DNA from: Streptomyces sp. NBC_00536
GTDB lineage: Bacteria; Actinomycetota; Actinomycetes; Streptomycetales; Streptomycetaceae
Direction of reading: 5' to 3'
NCBI RefSeq assembly: GCF_036346295.1
Contig: NZ_CP107819.1
Coordinates: 4,402,001 to 4,466,000 of the forward strand
DNA: 64,000 bases
Shown in pieces: positions 25,768 through 34,464 of this stretch (the first letter of the stretch is position 1; every line of letters begins with the position of its first letter). The notes under the pieces were generated by a model, which did not search any database, was not told the DNA's origin, and was given only the letters and a program-made list of their open reading frames with translations. The position numbers were made by a program, and so were the translations under genes.

Positions 25768-26331
25768 ATGAACGAGGACAGCCAGTACGTGATACGTGGG
25801 ATCAGGGCCGACGAGTGGGAGAAGGTCAAGGAGCTGCGGCTGGCCGCGCTCGCCGATCCGGTGGCGCCGGTGGCCTTCCTGGAGAACCCGGTGGAGGCCG
25901 CGGCTCAGCCGGATGAGTTCTGGCAGGGCAGGGCCGAGGGCGGGGCCAAGGGGAACCCGGTCCGGCAGTTCGTGGCCGAGGCGGCCGACGGGCGTTGGGT
26001 CGGGTCCGTGACGGTGCTCCTGGAGAGCGCCGGGGCGCGCGGGATCTTCGATGAGGTGATCCCGGTCGAGCAGGGGCACCTCGTGGGGGTGTTCGTACGG
26101 CCCGAGCAGCGGGGGACCGGGCTCACGGAGGCGCTGTTCCAGGCCGCGCTGGACTGGGCCTGGGGGCTGGAGGAGCCGGTGCTGGAGCGCGTACGGCTCT
26201 TCGTGCACGAGGAGAACGCGCGGGCCCAGGCCTTCTACCGGCGGTTCGGGTTCGCGGCGAGCGGGACCGTGGTGCCGATGCCCGGGGATTCCGGAGCGAA
26301 GGAGTTCGAGTATCTGATCTCCCGTCCCTGA
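25768..26331 (+). CDS. GNAT-family N-acetyltransferase
   Basis: A 187-aa protein with the GNAT acetyl-CoA-binding core: a beta4 segment LVGVFVRPEQRGTGLTEALF containing the Q/R-x-x-G-x-G/T element near residue 115, and the C-terminal VHEENARAQAFYRRFGF motif. ATG 25768 has AGGA 8 bp upstream; the frame extends further but without a ribosome site. It converges on the cmd-like operon, with 28 bp between stops. The substrate cannot be predicted. Confidence 0.88.
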   Translation: MNEDSQYVIRGIRADEWEKVKELRLAALADPVAPVAFLENPVEAAAQPDEFWQGRAEGGAKGNPVRQFVAEAADGRWVGSVTVLLESAGARGIFDEVIPVEQGHLVGVFVRPEQRGTGLTEALFQAALDWAWGLEEPVLERVRLFVHEENARAQAFYRRFGFAASGTVVPMPGDSGAKEFEYLISRP

Positions 26332-26359
26332 TCCAGCCCCTGCGCCGGCCGATGGGTAC

Positions 26360-27859
26360 TCAGTGCGCCGGGAGGGGGAGGTCGGCTTCCGGCCAGCGGG
26401 AGCGGGCCTGTTCGCGGCTGCGGCACAGGGCCAGGACCGGGAGGCCGGTGGCGTCGGCCAGCAGCTCCGGGAGTTGCGGGATCGGGGCGACGGCGGCGAT
26501 GTCGTCCAGGACCAGCGAGAGTGGTGGGTCGAGCCGACCGTGGGATGACCGTGCGGCCATGCGACGGCCGTGCTCGACCACGCTTGCGGTGAGTGCGGTC
26601 AGGAGGGGCATCGCACCCGGGTGGGTGCGCGGGTCCTCCAGGGGCTCGCCCACCACGTACAGGCTGCCCCCTTCGGTCAGGAACGATGCCAGCGTGAGCG
26701 AATCCGTTCGGTTTGGGTTGCATGCCTCGCGGACGTTGATGGAGGACAGGCAGCTCAGCGCGCGGGCCGTCAGGTGCTGGGCGAGTTCGCGGCGTTCGGG
26801 GTGGGCGGTGAGGGCGCTTTCGAGTTCGCCGGCCGCGCCGGGGGCCGCATGGGGGTGGGTGCGCAGGATGCGGACCGGCTCCTGGGCGTTGGTGCCCTGG
26901 GCCCAGCGGTGCAGCTGCTTGAACGGGCGGCTGTCGAGGGCGACGGCGTGCAGCCAGCTGCGCAGGAGCGTTTCCGCGGTGTCGGCGACGGCCGCGTCGA
27001 TGCGGGCCTGGGGGCGTACGGGCGCCAGCAGGGCGGCGGCGCGGGCCGCGGCGGTGTCGCGCTCGGCGCAGCCCTCGGCCGGGTTCCAGTGCATGCGGGC
27101 CGGGGTGTCGCAGAGGTGGGCGGGGTCGTAGAGGAGGACAGGGCCGAGTTTGGCGCGGGCGTCCTTGGTCTCGGCCCAGAGGGCGGGGGACGAGGTCACG
27201 ATGAGCGCTGCGCCCTCGGCCATGACGATGCTCTGCGCTGCGAGTTGGTGGCGGCGGTCGGGATCCGCGTACTGGAGGCGTTGCTCCCCGTGGGACGGGG
27301 AGGGCGCCGGGGGTGTCGCGGGGGCGTAGCCGAAGCCGTAGCGGTAGGCCTCGTCCGTGGGGGCGGGGGGCTGGGGCGCCGCTGGTCGGGGTGCGGGGCG
27401 CGGGGGTTCGTACGCCGTCACGGGCTGGACCGGGAACGGGGCCGGTTCGGGGGCCGGGGGCTGCTCCGGGGCCTGGCGGGCCTGGGCGCGGCGGGACTTC
27501 GTGCGGGCGACGACGCCGATCACGAAGACGGTGGCGACGAAGAGCACGAGCAGCTGGCTGATGAAGGTGCCCCAGAACAGGCCCCAGCCCGACAGGGCGG
27601 CGGGGTCGGTGTCCGGCCAGGCGCCCGCCACGTCGTGGGGTTGCGCTATCAGGGCGCGGATCGCCGCCGGGGTGTGGCCGAAGGTGACGGTGCCGGGCCA
27701 GGCGCCGCGGGTGATCCAGGCGGCGAGGCCGGTGGCGGACCACACCAGGACGGCCAGGCCGAGGAGGAAGGCGAGCAGGGCGAGCAGCAGCCCGTCGGGG
27801 ATGCCGCCGCGCTGCTGTCCGGTGGGGTGGCGGGGGTCCGTACGGCGGGGGTCGGCCAT
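26360..27859 (-). CDS. cmdA: CmdA-like membrane protein, TraG/VirD4-related but without a visible P-loop
   Basis: A 499-aa protein and the last gene of the six-gene operon. Two membrane segments lie near residues 22-48 and 92-115, followed by a Pro-rich linker and a soluble domain. The soluble part resembles type IV coupling proteins: IVMAEGAALIVTSSPALW, LGPVLLYDPAHL, and a Walker-B-like LSLVLDDIAAVAPIPQLPEL. The Gly-rich Walker A that should precede the first of these is not there (the stretch reads PDRRHQLAAQ), and the Walker B acid pair is DD rather than DE. It starts 3 bp after the stop of the cmdB-like gene. By position it corresponds to SCO4126 (cmdA). Confidence 0.72.
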   Translation of the reverse strand: MADPRRTDPRHPTGQQRGGIPDGLLLALLAFLLGLAVLVWSATGLAAWITRGAWPGTVTFGHTPAAIRALIAQPHDVAGAWPDTDPAALSGWGLFWGTFISQLLVLFVATVFVIGVVARTKSRRAQARQAPEQPPAPEPAPFPVQPVTAYEPPRPAPRPAAPQPPAPTDEAYRYGFGYAPATPPAPSPSHGEQRLQYADPDRRHQLAAQSIVMAEGAALIVTSSPALWAETKDARAKLGPVLLYDPAHLCDTPARMHWNPAEGCAERDTAAARAAALLAPVRPQARIDAAVADTAETLLRSWLHAVALDSRPFKQLHRWAQGTNAQEPVRILRTHPHAAPGAAGELESALTAHPERRELAQHLTARALSCLSSINVREACNPNRTDSLTLASFLTEGGSLYVVGEPLEDPRTHPGAMPLLTALTASVVEHGRRMAARSSHGRLDPPLSLVLDDIAAVAPIPQLPELLADATGLPVLALCRSREQARSRWPEADLPLPAH

Positions 27860-27861
27860 GC

Positions 27862-29286
27862 TCAGGCCACCGTGGTCGCCGAGCCGGGGCCGTGGCCGCC
27901 GTTGCGGTTCCGTTCGATTCGCAGGGCTCGCTCCTCCGCTTCGAGTTCGGCCGCGAGCAGCTCGTCGGGGAGCTGGTGCGGTACCGAGGATTCGGTCATG
28001 GCGCGGTCGGTGTAGACGAGGGGGCGTTCGGATTCGGTGATGAGGTGTTTGACCACCTGGACATTGCCGTTGACGTCCCAGACCGCGATGCCGGGGGTGA
28101 GGGTGGGGATGATTTCGACGGCCCAGCGCGGGAGGCCGAGGACGCGGCCGGTGGCCCGGGCTTCGTCGGCTTTCTGGGCGTAGATGGTGCGGGTGGAGGC
28201 CATTTTGAGGATGGCGGCGGCTTCGCGCGCGGCCGCGCCGTCGACGACGTCGGAGAGGTGGTGGACGACGGCGACGAAGGACAGGCCGAGGCGGCGGCCG
28301 AACTTCAGGAGGCGCTGGAAGAGCTGGGCGACGAAGGGGGAGTTGATGATGTGCCATGCCTCTTCGACCAGGAAGATCCGTTTCTTCCGGTCTGGGCGGA
28401 TCCATGTGTGTTCGAGCCATACGCCGACGATCGCCATGAGGATGGGCATGGCGATGGAGTTGCGGTCGATGTGGGACAGGTCGAAGACGATGAGGGGCGC
28501 GTCGAGGTCGATGCCGACGGAGGTGGGCCCGTCGAACATGCCGCGGAGGTCGCCGTCGACGAGGCGGTCCAGGACGAGGGCGACGTCCAGGCCCCAGGCC
28601 CGTACGTCGTCTATGCCGACGTTCATGGACTCGGCGGATTCGGGTTCCGGGTGGCGCAACTGCTCGACGATGTCCGTCAGTACGGGCTGCCGGTCGTTGA
28701 TCGTCTCGTTGACGTAGGCGTGTGCGACCTTGAGGGCGAAGCCGGAGCGTTCGTCCAGGCCGTGCCCCATCGCGACCTCGATGATCGTGCGGAGCAGCGC
28801 GAGCTGGCCGGTGGTGGTGATCGCCGGGTCGAGCGGGTTGAGCCGGATGCCGCCGTCGAGGGCGGCCACCGGGTCGAGCCGGATGGGCATTATTCCGAGC
28901 TGCTGGGCGATCAGGTTCCACTCGCCGACGCCGTCCTCGCCCTGGGCGTCGAGGACGACGACCTGCCGGTCGCGGAAGCGCAGCTGGCGCAGGACGTAGG
29001 TCTTCTCCAGGGCGGACTTGCCGTTGCCGGATTCGCCGAGGACCAGCCAGTGGGGGGCCGGGAGCTGCTGGCCGTACAGCTGGAAGGGGTCGTAGATGTA
29101 CCCCTTGCCGCTGTAGACCTCGCGGCCGATGATGACGCCGGAGTCGCCGAGGCCGGGGGCGGCGGTGGGCAGGTACACGGCCTGGGCCTGGCCGGTGGAG
29201 GTGCGTACGGGGAGGCGGGTCGTCTCGACCTTTCCGAAGAGGAAGCTGGTGAAGGCGTCCGACATCGCGGACAGCGGATCTCGCAT
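27862..29286 (-). CDS. cmdB: CmdB-like VirB4-type ATPase
   Basis: A 474-aa P-loop ATPase of the VirB4/TraC type. Walker A is GESGNGKSAL near residue 84 and Walker B is RIFLVEEAWHII, followed by the VirB4-like RRLGLSFVAVVHHLSDV segment. There is no membrane segment, so it likely works as a peripheral inner-membrane motor with the neighbouring SCO6880-family protein, which looks like the missing N-terminal VirB4 half. By synteny it is SCO4127 (cmdB), the gene for which GFP fusions at hyphal tips and sporulation defects have been reported in S. coelicolor. The start is ATG 29286; ATG 29265 is an alternative. Confidence 0.8.
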   Translation of the reverse strand: MRDPLSAMSDAFTSFLFGKVETTRLPVRTSTGQAQAVYLPTAAPGLGDSGVIIGREVYSGKGYIYDPFQLYGQQLPAPHWLVLGESGNGKSALEKTYVLRQLRFRDRQVVVLDAQGEDGVGEWNLIAQQLGIMPIRLDPVAALDGGIRLNPLDPAITTTGQLALLRTIIEVAMGHGLDERSGFALKVAHAYVNETINDRQPVLTDIVEQLRHPEPESAESMNVGIDDVRAWGLDVALVLDRLVDGDLRGMFDGPTSVGIDLDAPLIVFDLSHIDRNSIAMPILMAIVGVWLEHTWIRPDRKKRIFLVEEAWHIINSPFVAQLFQRLLKFGRRLGLSFVAVVHHLSDVVDGAAAREAAAILKMASTRTIYAQKADEARATGRVLGLPRWAVEIIPTLTPGIAVWDVNGNVQVVKHLITESERPLVYTDRAMTESSVPHQLPDELLAAELEAEERALRIERNRNGGHGPGSATTVA

Positions 29287-29305
29287 GGCGGCTTCTTCCC
29301 TCCGG

Positions 29306-30868
29306 CTAGCGTCGGATGCCGGTCGCGAACGGCAGTGTGTTCACAAAGGCGCGGTGGTGCTCGCGGTCGCACCACTCCAGCTTGAGGTACGACTTGCCGG
29401 CGGAGGCGCGGATGGTGCGCTTGTCGCGGGCGAGGGCCTCGGGGGATCGCGAGGACACGGTGATGTACCCGACGAGGTTGACTCCCGCAGCGCCGCTGGC
29501 GAGATCTTCACCCCTCTGGTCGAGGCGGCCGTGGGCGGCGATGTCGCGGGGGTCGACCGTGCGGTTCATCTTCGCGGCGCGGCTGGCGTCGGCCTCGTCG
29601 TTGGTCTTCTCGGTCAGCATCCGTTCGATGGCGATCTCGGTGGGTTCGAGGTCCATGGTGACGGCGACGGTGCGGATGACGTCCGGGGTGTGGACGAGGA
29701 GGGGGGCGAGGAAGTTGACGCCGACGGGGGTCATCGGCCACTCCTTCACCCACGCGGTGGCGTGGCACCAGGGGGCGCGGGTCGAGGACTCGCGGGTCTT
29801 GGCCTGGAGGTAGGTGGGTTCCATCGCGTCGAGTTCGGCGGGCCAGGCGTTGCGCTTGGTCATGGCCTGGATGTGGTCGATGGGGTGGTCCGGGTCGTAC
29901 ATGGAGTGCACGAGGGAGGACAGGCGGCCCTGGCCGAGGGGCTGGCGGACGCGGATGTCGGCTTCGGCGAGGCGGGCGCAGATGTCGGTGAGTTCGCGGG
30001 CCATGACGATGGCGAGGCCCGCGTCGCGGTCGAGCTTGCGGCCCTTGTGGGGCGTGGAGGCGCGGGCGATGGTGACGGCCTCGGCGGCGAGTTCGCGGGT
30101 GAAGTGCATGCAGGCGACGAGGTACGCGCGGTGCTGCTCGGAGGACGTCGACACCATCGACTGGAGCTGGTCGTAGGAGTCGCGGAGCCAGCCGGGGGCG
30201 GTGGTGTCACCGCGCTGGGCGACGTCCTTGGCGTGGGCGTCGGGGTCGGCCGGGAGGGTGCGGGCGAGCATCTGGAGGCGGGTGACGAAGCCGTCGCCGT
30301 TGGCCACGTGCTTGAGGAGGGTGCCGAAGCGGTCGACGAGCGCTTCCTGGTCCTCGCTGTCGCGCAGGCCGACGCCGGGGCCCTCGATCTCGATGGCGGC
30401 GGTGACGGTGCGGCGGTCGGCGTGCAGGAGCACGGCGATCTCGTCGGGGCCGAAGGGGGCGGCGAGCCAGTTGATCCGGCCGATGCCGGGGGGCGGGCCG
30501 ACCTCGACCTCGCGGCCGTCGGAGCCGCGGATGCCCGCTTCCATGGCGGCCGAGCGGTACGCCGTTCCGCGCCGCAGGGTCCGCTTGAAGCTGCGGTTGA
30601 TCTCGAACCACTTGTAGAAGGTGCGGCCCTTGTAGGGGACGTACACGGCGGCGAGGGCGAGCACGGGGAAGCCGGCGAGCATGGCGATGCGCGGGGCGAT
30701 GCCGGGGACGAGCAGTCCGCTCATCATGCCGAGGAACGCGCCGGCGATGATCAGCGCGATCTCTCCGGTCTCGCGGTTCTTGCCGACGATCGCGTTCGGC
30801 CGGGCGCGGCCGATGAGATACGTGCGGCGGGGCGCGACCGGGTGGATCTGGTGGGACTGGGTCGTCAA
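29306..30868 (-). CDS. cmdC: CmdC-like SCO6880-family T4SS protein
   Basis: A 520-aa protein with two close hydrophobic helices near residues 37-80 (IALIIAGAFLGMMSGLLVPG and the next), followed by a large soluble domain without a P-loop. This is the SCO6880 family found with VirB4 ATPases in actinobacterial conjugation loci. The membrane part is PrgI/VirB3-like and the soluble part resembles the N-terminal domain of VirB4. The start overlaps the stop of the upstream gene by 4 bp (ATGA), and the stop is 19 bp before the ATPase start, so translation is probably coupled. It corresponds to SCO4128 by order. Confidence 0.75.
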   Translation of the reverse strand: MTTQSHQIHPVAPRRTYLIGRARPNAIVGKNRETGEIALIIAGAFLGMMSGLLVPGIAPRIAMLAGFPVLALAAVYVPYKGRTFYKWFEINRSFKRTLRRGTAYRSAAMEAGIRGSDGREVEVGPPPGIGRINWLAAPFGPDEIAVLLHADRRTVTAAIEIEGPGVGLRDSEDQEALVDRFGTLLKHVANGDGFVTRLQMLARTLPADPDAHAKDVAQRGDTTAPGWLRDSYDQLQSMVSTSSEQHRAYLVACMHFTRELAAEAVTIARASTPHKGRKLDRDAGLAIVMARELTDICARLAEADIRVRQPLGQGRLSSLVHSMYDPDHPIDHIQAMTKRNAWPAELDAMEPTYLQAKTRESSTRAPWCHATAWVKEWPMTPVGVNFLAPLLVHTPDVIRTVAVTMDLEPTEIAIERMLTEKTNDEADASRAAKMNRTVDPRDIAAHGRLDQRGEDLASGAAGVNLVGYITVSSRSPEALARDKRTIRASAGKSYLKLEWCDREHHRAFVNTLPFATGIRR

Positions 30869-32190
30869 CGCCCGTCACCTCCTGTGTTCTTCGTGCTGCT
30901 CGTGCCGGTGCTCGTGCGGGGCGGTGGGGTGGCTGCGGATCCGCCGCCGGATCCGCCGGTGGGGCGGCTGCTGTGGGCGGCCACGCCTCCGGAGAGGGGG
31001 TTGGCGGGGCGGGGGGCGGAATTGCCGCCACCGCCGTCGCCCGCGCGGTGGGAGCCGCGGCTGCTGTGCGTTTTGATGCCCTGGGAGACGAGCGAGGCCG
31101 GGGAGCTGATGACGGCGGCCGCCTGGGCGCCGTCGGTGGCCTTGCTGCGGTTGGAGCGGGCGGAGGCGATCTCGTCGCCGAAGCCGGGAACGAAACGGTA
31201 GATCATCGCGGAGGCGAAGATCGCCAGGAGGATGATGGCGAGGCCGGAGACGACGGCGGACAGGGCATTCGGCCCCTTCTCGCCCGCGAGGGCTCCGGCG
31301 AGGCCGAGCACGATGACGATGACCGGCTTCACGAGGATGACGGCGATCATGATGCCCGCCCAGCGGCGGACGTGGCCCCACAGGTTCCGGTCGACGAGGC
31401 CCGCGTAGACGACGACGCCGAGGAGGGCGCCGACGTAGAGCAGGGCGGCCCGGATGACGAGTTCGAGGCAGAGCACGCCCGCGGCGAGGACGGTGACGAG
31501 GGAGACGACGATCAGCATGATCGGGCCGCCGCCGATGTCGTCGCCCTTCTTGAGGGCTTCGGCGAAGGAGCCGAAGAAGACGTCGCTCTGGCCGCCGGTG
31601 GCGGTGGCGATGACCTGGGTGACGCCGTCGGTCGCGGACACGACGGTGTACAGGATCAGGGGGGTGAAGGCGGAGGCCAGGACGGTGAGCCAGAGGAAGC
31701 CGATGGCTTCGGACATGGCGGTGGTGAAGGGGACGCCGCGGATGGCCCGCTTGGCGACGGCGAAGAGCCACAGGACGAGGGTGAGGACGGCGGAGGCGGC
31801 GAAGACGACGGCGTACTGCTTGAGGAAGGACGGGTTGGTGAAGTCGACGTTCGCGGTGCTGTTGACGGCCTTGCTGAGCTTGCCGACGATCCAGGAGGCG
31901 GCTTCGGCGCAGCCCTTGGAGAGGGAGGCGAGGGGGTTCAGGGCGTCTGTGGGGTTGGTGGGGGCTAGGCCTGTGCGGGGGGCTCCGCCGGGGTTGCCGT
32001 CGCCTCGTTCGCAGAATTGTTTGGCGGGGCCGATGAGCAGGTCGCAGGGGTTGTTGCTCGCGCTGGGCGTGGGCGTCGGGGTCGGCGTCGTCGTCGGGCC
32101 GGGGGCCGCGTAGGCACGCGTGGCCAGGGCGACGGCAGCCAGCTGGACGGAGGCGAGAACCCCGAACCGGAGCCGGAGGCTAGCGGGCAT
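30865..32190 (-). CDS. cmdD: CmdD-like VirB6/TrbL-type polytopic membrane protein
   Basis: A 441-aa protein. The N-terminus is a signal peptide or first helix (LRFGVLASVQLAAVALATRA), followed by a Thr/Pro-rich spacer and then six or more membrane helices between about residues 130 and 330. The tail is long, cytoplasmic and Gly/Ser/Thr-rich. This is the topology of VirB6/TrbL channel components. ATG 32190 is preferred because it opens directly on the signal sequence; the extension to 32256 overlaps the upstream gene further and adds a basic stretch. It corresponds to SCO4129. Confidence 0.75.
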   Translation of the reverse strand: MPASLRLRFGVLASVQLAAVALATRAYAAPGPTTTPTPTPTPSASNNPCDLLIGPAKQFCERGDGNPGGAPRTGLAPTNPTDALNPLASLSKGCAEAASWIVGKLSKAVNSTANVDFTNPSFLKQYAVVFAASAVLTLVLWLFAVAKRAIRGVPFTTAMSEAIGFLWLTVLASAFTPLILYTVVSATDGVTQVIATATGGQSDVFFGSFAEALKKGDDIGGGPIMLIVVSLVTVLAAGVLCLELVIRAALLYVGALLGVVVYAGLVDRNLWGHVRRWAGIMIAVILVKPVIVIVLGLAGALAGEKGPNALSAVVSGLAIILLAIFASAMIYRFVPGFGDEIASARSNRSKATDGAQAAAVISSPASLVSQGIKTHSSRGSHRAGDGGGGNSAPRPANPLSGGVAAHSSRPTGGSGGGSAATPPPRTSTGTSSTKNTGGDGR

Positions 32191-33016
32191 AGGTGAACCC
32201 TCCGAACTCCTTGATGGCCTTGCTGATGTCGTCGGAGGGTGCCGCCGCGACGTCACCGGGCACCGGGGCGGGGCCTTCGTGCTGGCTGTCGGCGGTGACC
32301 TTCCAGTCGCCGCCGGACCACGCCAGGTCGAAGGCCCACGTGTACCAGGAGGTCCGCACGGGGTTGGTGGACTTGTCGCCGGACATGCCGATCAGTCCCG
32401 TGTACCAGACGGAGACCTTGGCGCCGCCCGGGCTGAAGCTGTCCACTCTGGTACCGACCGGAACGGCTCGGGTGACGAAGGTGCTGCCCTGGGGCGGGTT
32501 GCCGTTCACGTCGAGTCCGAGCTTGGCGAGGAACGCTGCCGAGTAAGCCGCGTCCTGCGGGCCCTTGAGGCGGGCGGCCGCGTCCGGCGTGTAGATCGCG
32601 TCCACGATGGTGTGGCGGCTGTCCGCCTTGAACATGCCGTCAGAGCCGAGCGCCACCGCGAAGTTGGCGGCGGCCGACTGCGCACCCTGTTCGTCGTGTG
32701 CGAATCCGCGGGGGATCGTCCCGTTCTTGCCGTCCACCGGGGTGGTGCCCGTGGCTGCGGTGGAGGTGGTGGTGGGGGATTTGGTGGAGCCGGGGGTGGT
32801 CGGGGAGTCCTGGTTCTGGTTCGCGAACGCGATGGCCGCGATCAGGAGGACAACCACGCCGACGACCGTGATCAGGCCGCGGGAGGGGCGGGGGCCGCGG
32901 CGGGGGCCCGGGTAGAGGTCCGAGGGGGAGTCCGGGAGGCGGGTGCGGGTCTGGCCGGTGCCGCCGACCTCGCCGTGGGCTGGGCCGGTGCCGCCGTACT
33001 GGTCGTCGTGGCTCAT
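32180..33016 (-). CDS. cmdE: CmdE-like VirB8-type membrane-anchored protein
   Basis: A 278-aa protein: ~45 cytoplasmic residues with Arg/Pro-rich PRRGPRPSRG, one membrane helix (LITVVGVVVLLIAAIAFA), a Ser/Thr-rich linker, then an external domain. The external alpha/beta pattern fits the NTF2-like fold of VirB8/TcpC scaffold proteins. The 3' end overlaps the next gene by 11 bp. It corresponds to SCO4130. Confidence 0.7.
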   Translation of the reverse strand: MSHDDQYGGTGPAHGEVGGTGQTRTRLPDSPSDLYPGPRRGPRPSRGLITVVGVVVLLIAAIAFANQNQDSPTTPGSTKSPTTTSTAATGTTPVDGKNGTIPRGFAHDEQGAQSAAANFAVALGSDGMFKADSRHTIVDAIYTPDAAARLKGPQDAAYSAAFLAKLGLDVNGNPPQGSTFVTRAVPVGTRVDSFSPGGAKVSVWYTGLIGMSGDKSTNPVRTSWYTWAFDLAWSGGDWKVTADSQHEGPAPVPGDVAAAPSDDISKAIKEFGGFTYAR

Positions 33017-33113
33017 TCCCTGTCCGCCCCCTCGGCGTCGTACGACGGTAGCGCTGGTGGCCGCGCGGACGCGGTGTGGTGAGTCGTCATCAGGTGGTGA
33101 GCCGGCTGCGTGG

Positions 33114-33422
33114 CTAGACGGCCATCCCGTAGACGATGGTGAACAGGGTGCCGAGGGAGCCGATGATGAACACTCCCGTCAGCCCGGCCACGATCAGGCC
33201 CTTGCCCTGTTCGGCGCTGAAGGTGTCGCGCAGGGCGGTCGCGCCGATGCGCTGTTTGGCCGCGCCCCAGATCGCGATGCCGAGGCAGAGCAGGATGGCC
33301 ACGGCCATGACCACCTCGATCATGACTTTCGCTTCGTTGCCGAGACTTCCGAACGGGCCCCAGTTCGGGGCGATTCCGCCGATGATGGTGGTGATGTCGC
33401 CCTTTTCGGCCGCCAGGATCAT
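33114..33422 (-). CDS. cmdF: CmdF-like small two-helix membrane protein (VirB2/VirB3-like)
   Basis: A 102-aa protein with two hydrophobic helices near residues 35-53 and 78-98, joined by a polar, basic loop (KQRIGATALRDTFSAEQGKG). Size, topology and first position in the operon fit the pilin-like or VirB3-like component of a type IV secretion system. ATG 33422 is preferred, with GGTGAG just upstream; GTG 33431 would be nearly equivalent. It corresponds to SCO4131. A 97-bp gap separates it from the next gene. Confidence 0.68.
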   Translation of the reverse strand: MILAAEKGDITTIIGGIAPNWGPFGSLGNEAKVMIEVVMAVAILLCLGIAIWGAAKQRIGATALRDTFSAEQGKGLIVAGLTGVFIIGSLGTLFTIVYGMAV

Positions 33423-33833
33423 GTAACTCACCGCCCCTGTATGGGTAGTTCCGCAAGGCCCGTGCCCGATGGCAGGGGTCACGTCCTATCTTCGCTGATG
33501 AAATCGCCGTCGTATGTCGACTTGACGGCTCTCTTTGCCTGATCTCCCGGTCCGGGCCCCGCCCACGTCCGCTGACCTGGTCACTCTGTGTATCACGGGG
33601 TGTGACCCCGGGCAATGATTGTCGTCCCGGCGTACGCGAGGCGGGGTGCGGGTCTGCTCGGGTGGCCGCCGTTCGGCCCAGTGGGGTCGCGTGTCGTTGG
33701 ACCAACCCGCTGACATATGGGCTGACTGACGGAATGTCGGATGATCGGCATGCCGGGCCCGGGTCATGCTCCCCCTGCTTCCGGTCGGAGCGCACGACGT
33801 TCCACGATGAGAGACGACGCAAGGAGCAATCGG
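33423..33833. promoter_or_regulatory. Divergent control region of the cmd-like operon and collagen-like gene
   Basis: 411 bp without a convincing gene. It holds the palindrome TGACC-t-GGTCA (33573-33583), and the overlapping GGTCAC (33579-33584) is inverted again as GTGACC at 33602-33607, so three related half-sites are clustered. These are candidate operator sites for one or both divergent genes. No clear HrdB-type promoter was recognised. Confidence 0.4.
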
Positions 33834-34421
33834 ATGGGTTCACGGATGGGTTCCGCATCGAAGGCTGGTCGGCTCGTGTGGCCGGCCGGTGGGCTCGTAC
33901 TGGCGGTGGCGCTCGCGTGTGCGGGGATCGCGGGTCCGGCGGCGGCCGCCGGGCAGGGGGCGGGCTCTCCCCCTCCGGGAGGCAAGTGCCATGACACGGC
34001 ACGGACGGAGTGTCAGGGGCCGCGCGGTCCGGTGGGGCCCAAGGGGCCCAAGGGGGACCGGGGGCCGAAGGGGGACCGGGGGCCGGCGGGTCCGGCCGGC
34101 GGGCAGTGCACCGATGTGGACACGGTGAGGGGAAACAGGGGCCTGGAGTTCAGCGCCGCGCTGGTGCACGGCCGGACGTCCATCGGGGTGCGCAGGATGA
34201 CGCCGACGGTGGGTACGTACTACTGGCGTGACCTGACCGGTCCGTTGAACCCGGGGCACCCGCGGGACGCGTGCAGCGTGTCCGTCGAGGCCGAGAATCC
34301 GAACAGCGTGTACGTGAAGGTGCTGACGGTCATGGGTGCCGTGTACGAGAACTCCTGCACGTACTCGCCGATGGGGACGCTCACGTGCCCGTCGGGCTGG
34401 ACGGCTCTGGTCAAGCCCTGA
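33834..34421 (+). CDS. Secreted protein with a short collagen-like Gly-X-Y segment
   Basis: A 195-aa protein. The N-terminal signal peptide (basic start, then LVWPAGGLVLAVALACAGIA) probably ends at an Ala-rich cleavage site near residue 40. Residues ~62-88 are nine uninterrupted Gly-X-Y triplets rich in Pro, Lys, Asp and Arg. A ~100-residue C-terminal domain of unknown family follows, with four of the six Cys residues that occur after the signal peptide. The pattern suggests a trimeric stalk carrying a disulphide-stabilised head on the cell surface or outside the cell. ATG 33834 has AAGGAG 7 bp upstream. It is divergent from the cmd-like operon. I do not recognise a named homologue. Confidence 0.75.
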   Translation: MGSRMGSASKAGRLVWPAGGLVLAVALACAGIAGPAAAAGQGAGSPPPGGKCHDTARTECQGPRGPVGPKGPKGDRGPKGDRGPAGPAGGQCTDVDTVRGNRGLEFSAALVHGRTSIGVRRMTPTVGTYYWRDLTGPLNPGHPRDACSVSVEAENPNSVYVKVLTVMGAVYENSCTYSPMGTLTCPSGWTALVKP

Positions 34422-34464
34422 GGTGCGCGGGGGCGTTGTCAGTGGCCTGCGGCACCCTGGGGGC

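Noticed and set aside
27892..29385. Long plus-strand frame opposite the VirB4-type ATPase
   Set aside because: A Gly/Val/Asp-rich shadow without motifs; the minus strand has Walker A and B.
26360..33422. Integrated conjugative element or plasmid
   Set aside because: No integrase, relaxase, replication gene, att repeats or tRNA junction is visible, and the composition and flanking genes are those of the core chromosome.
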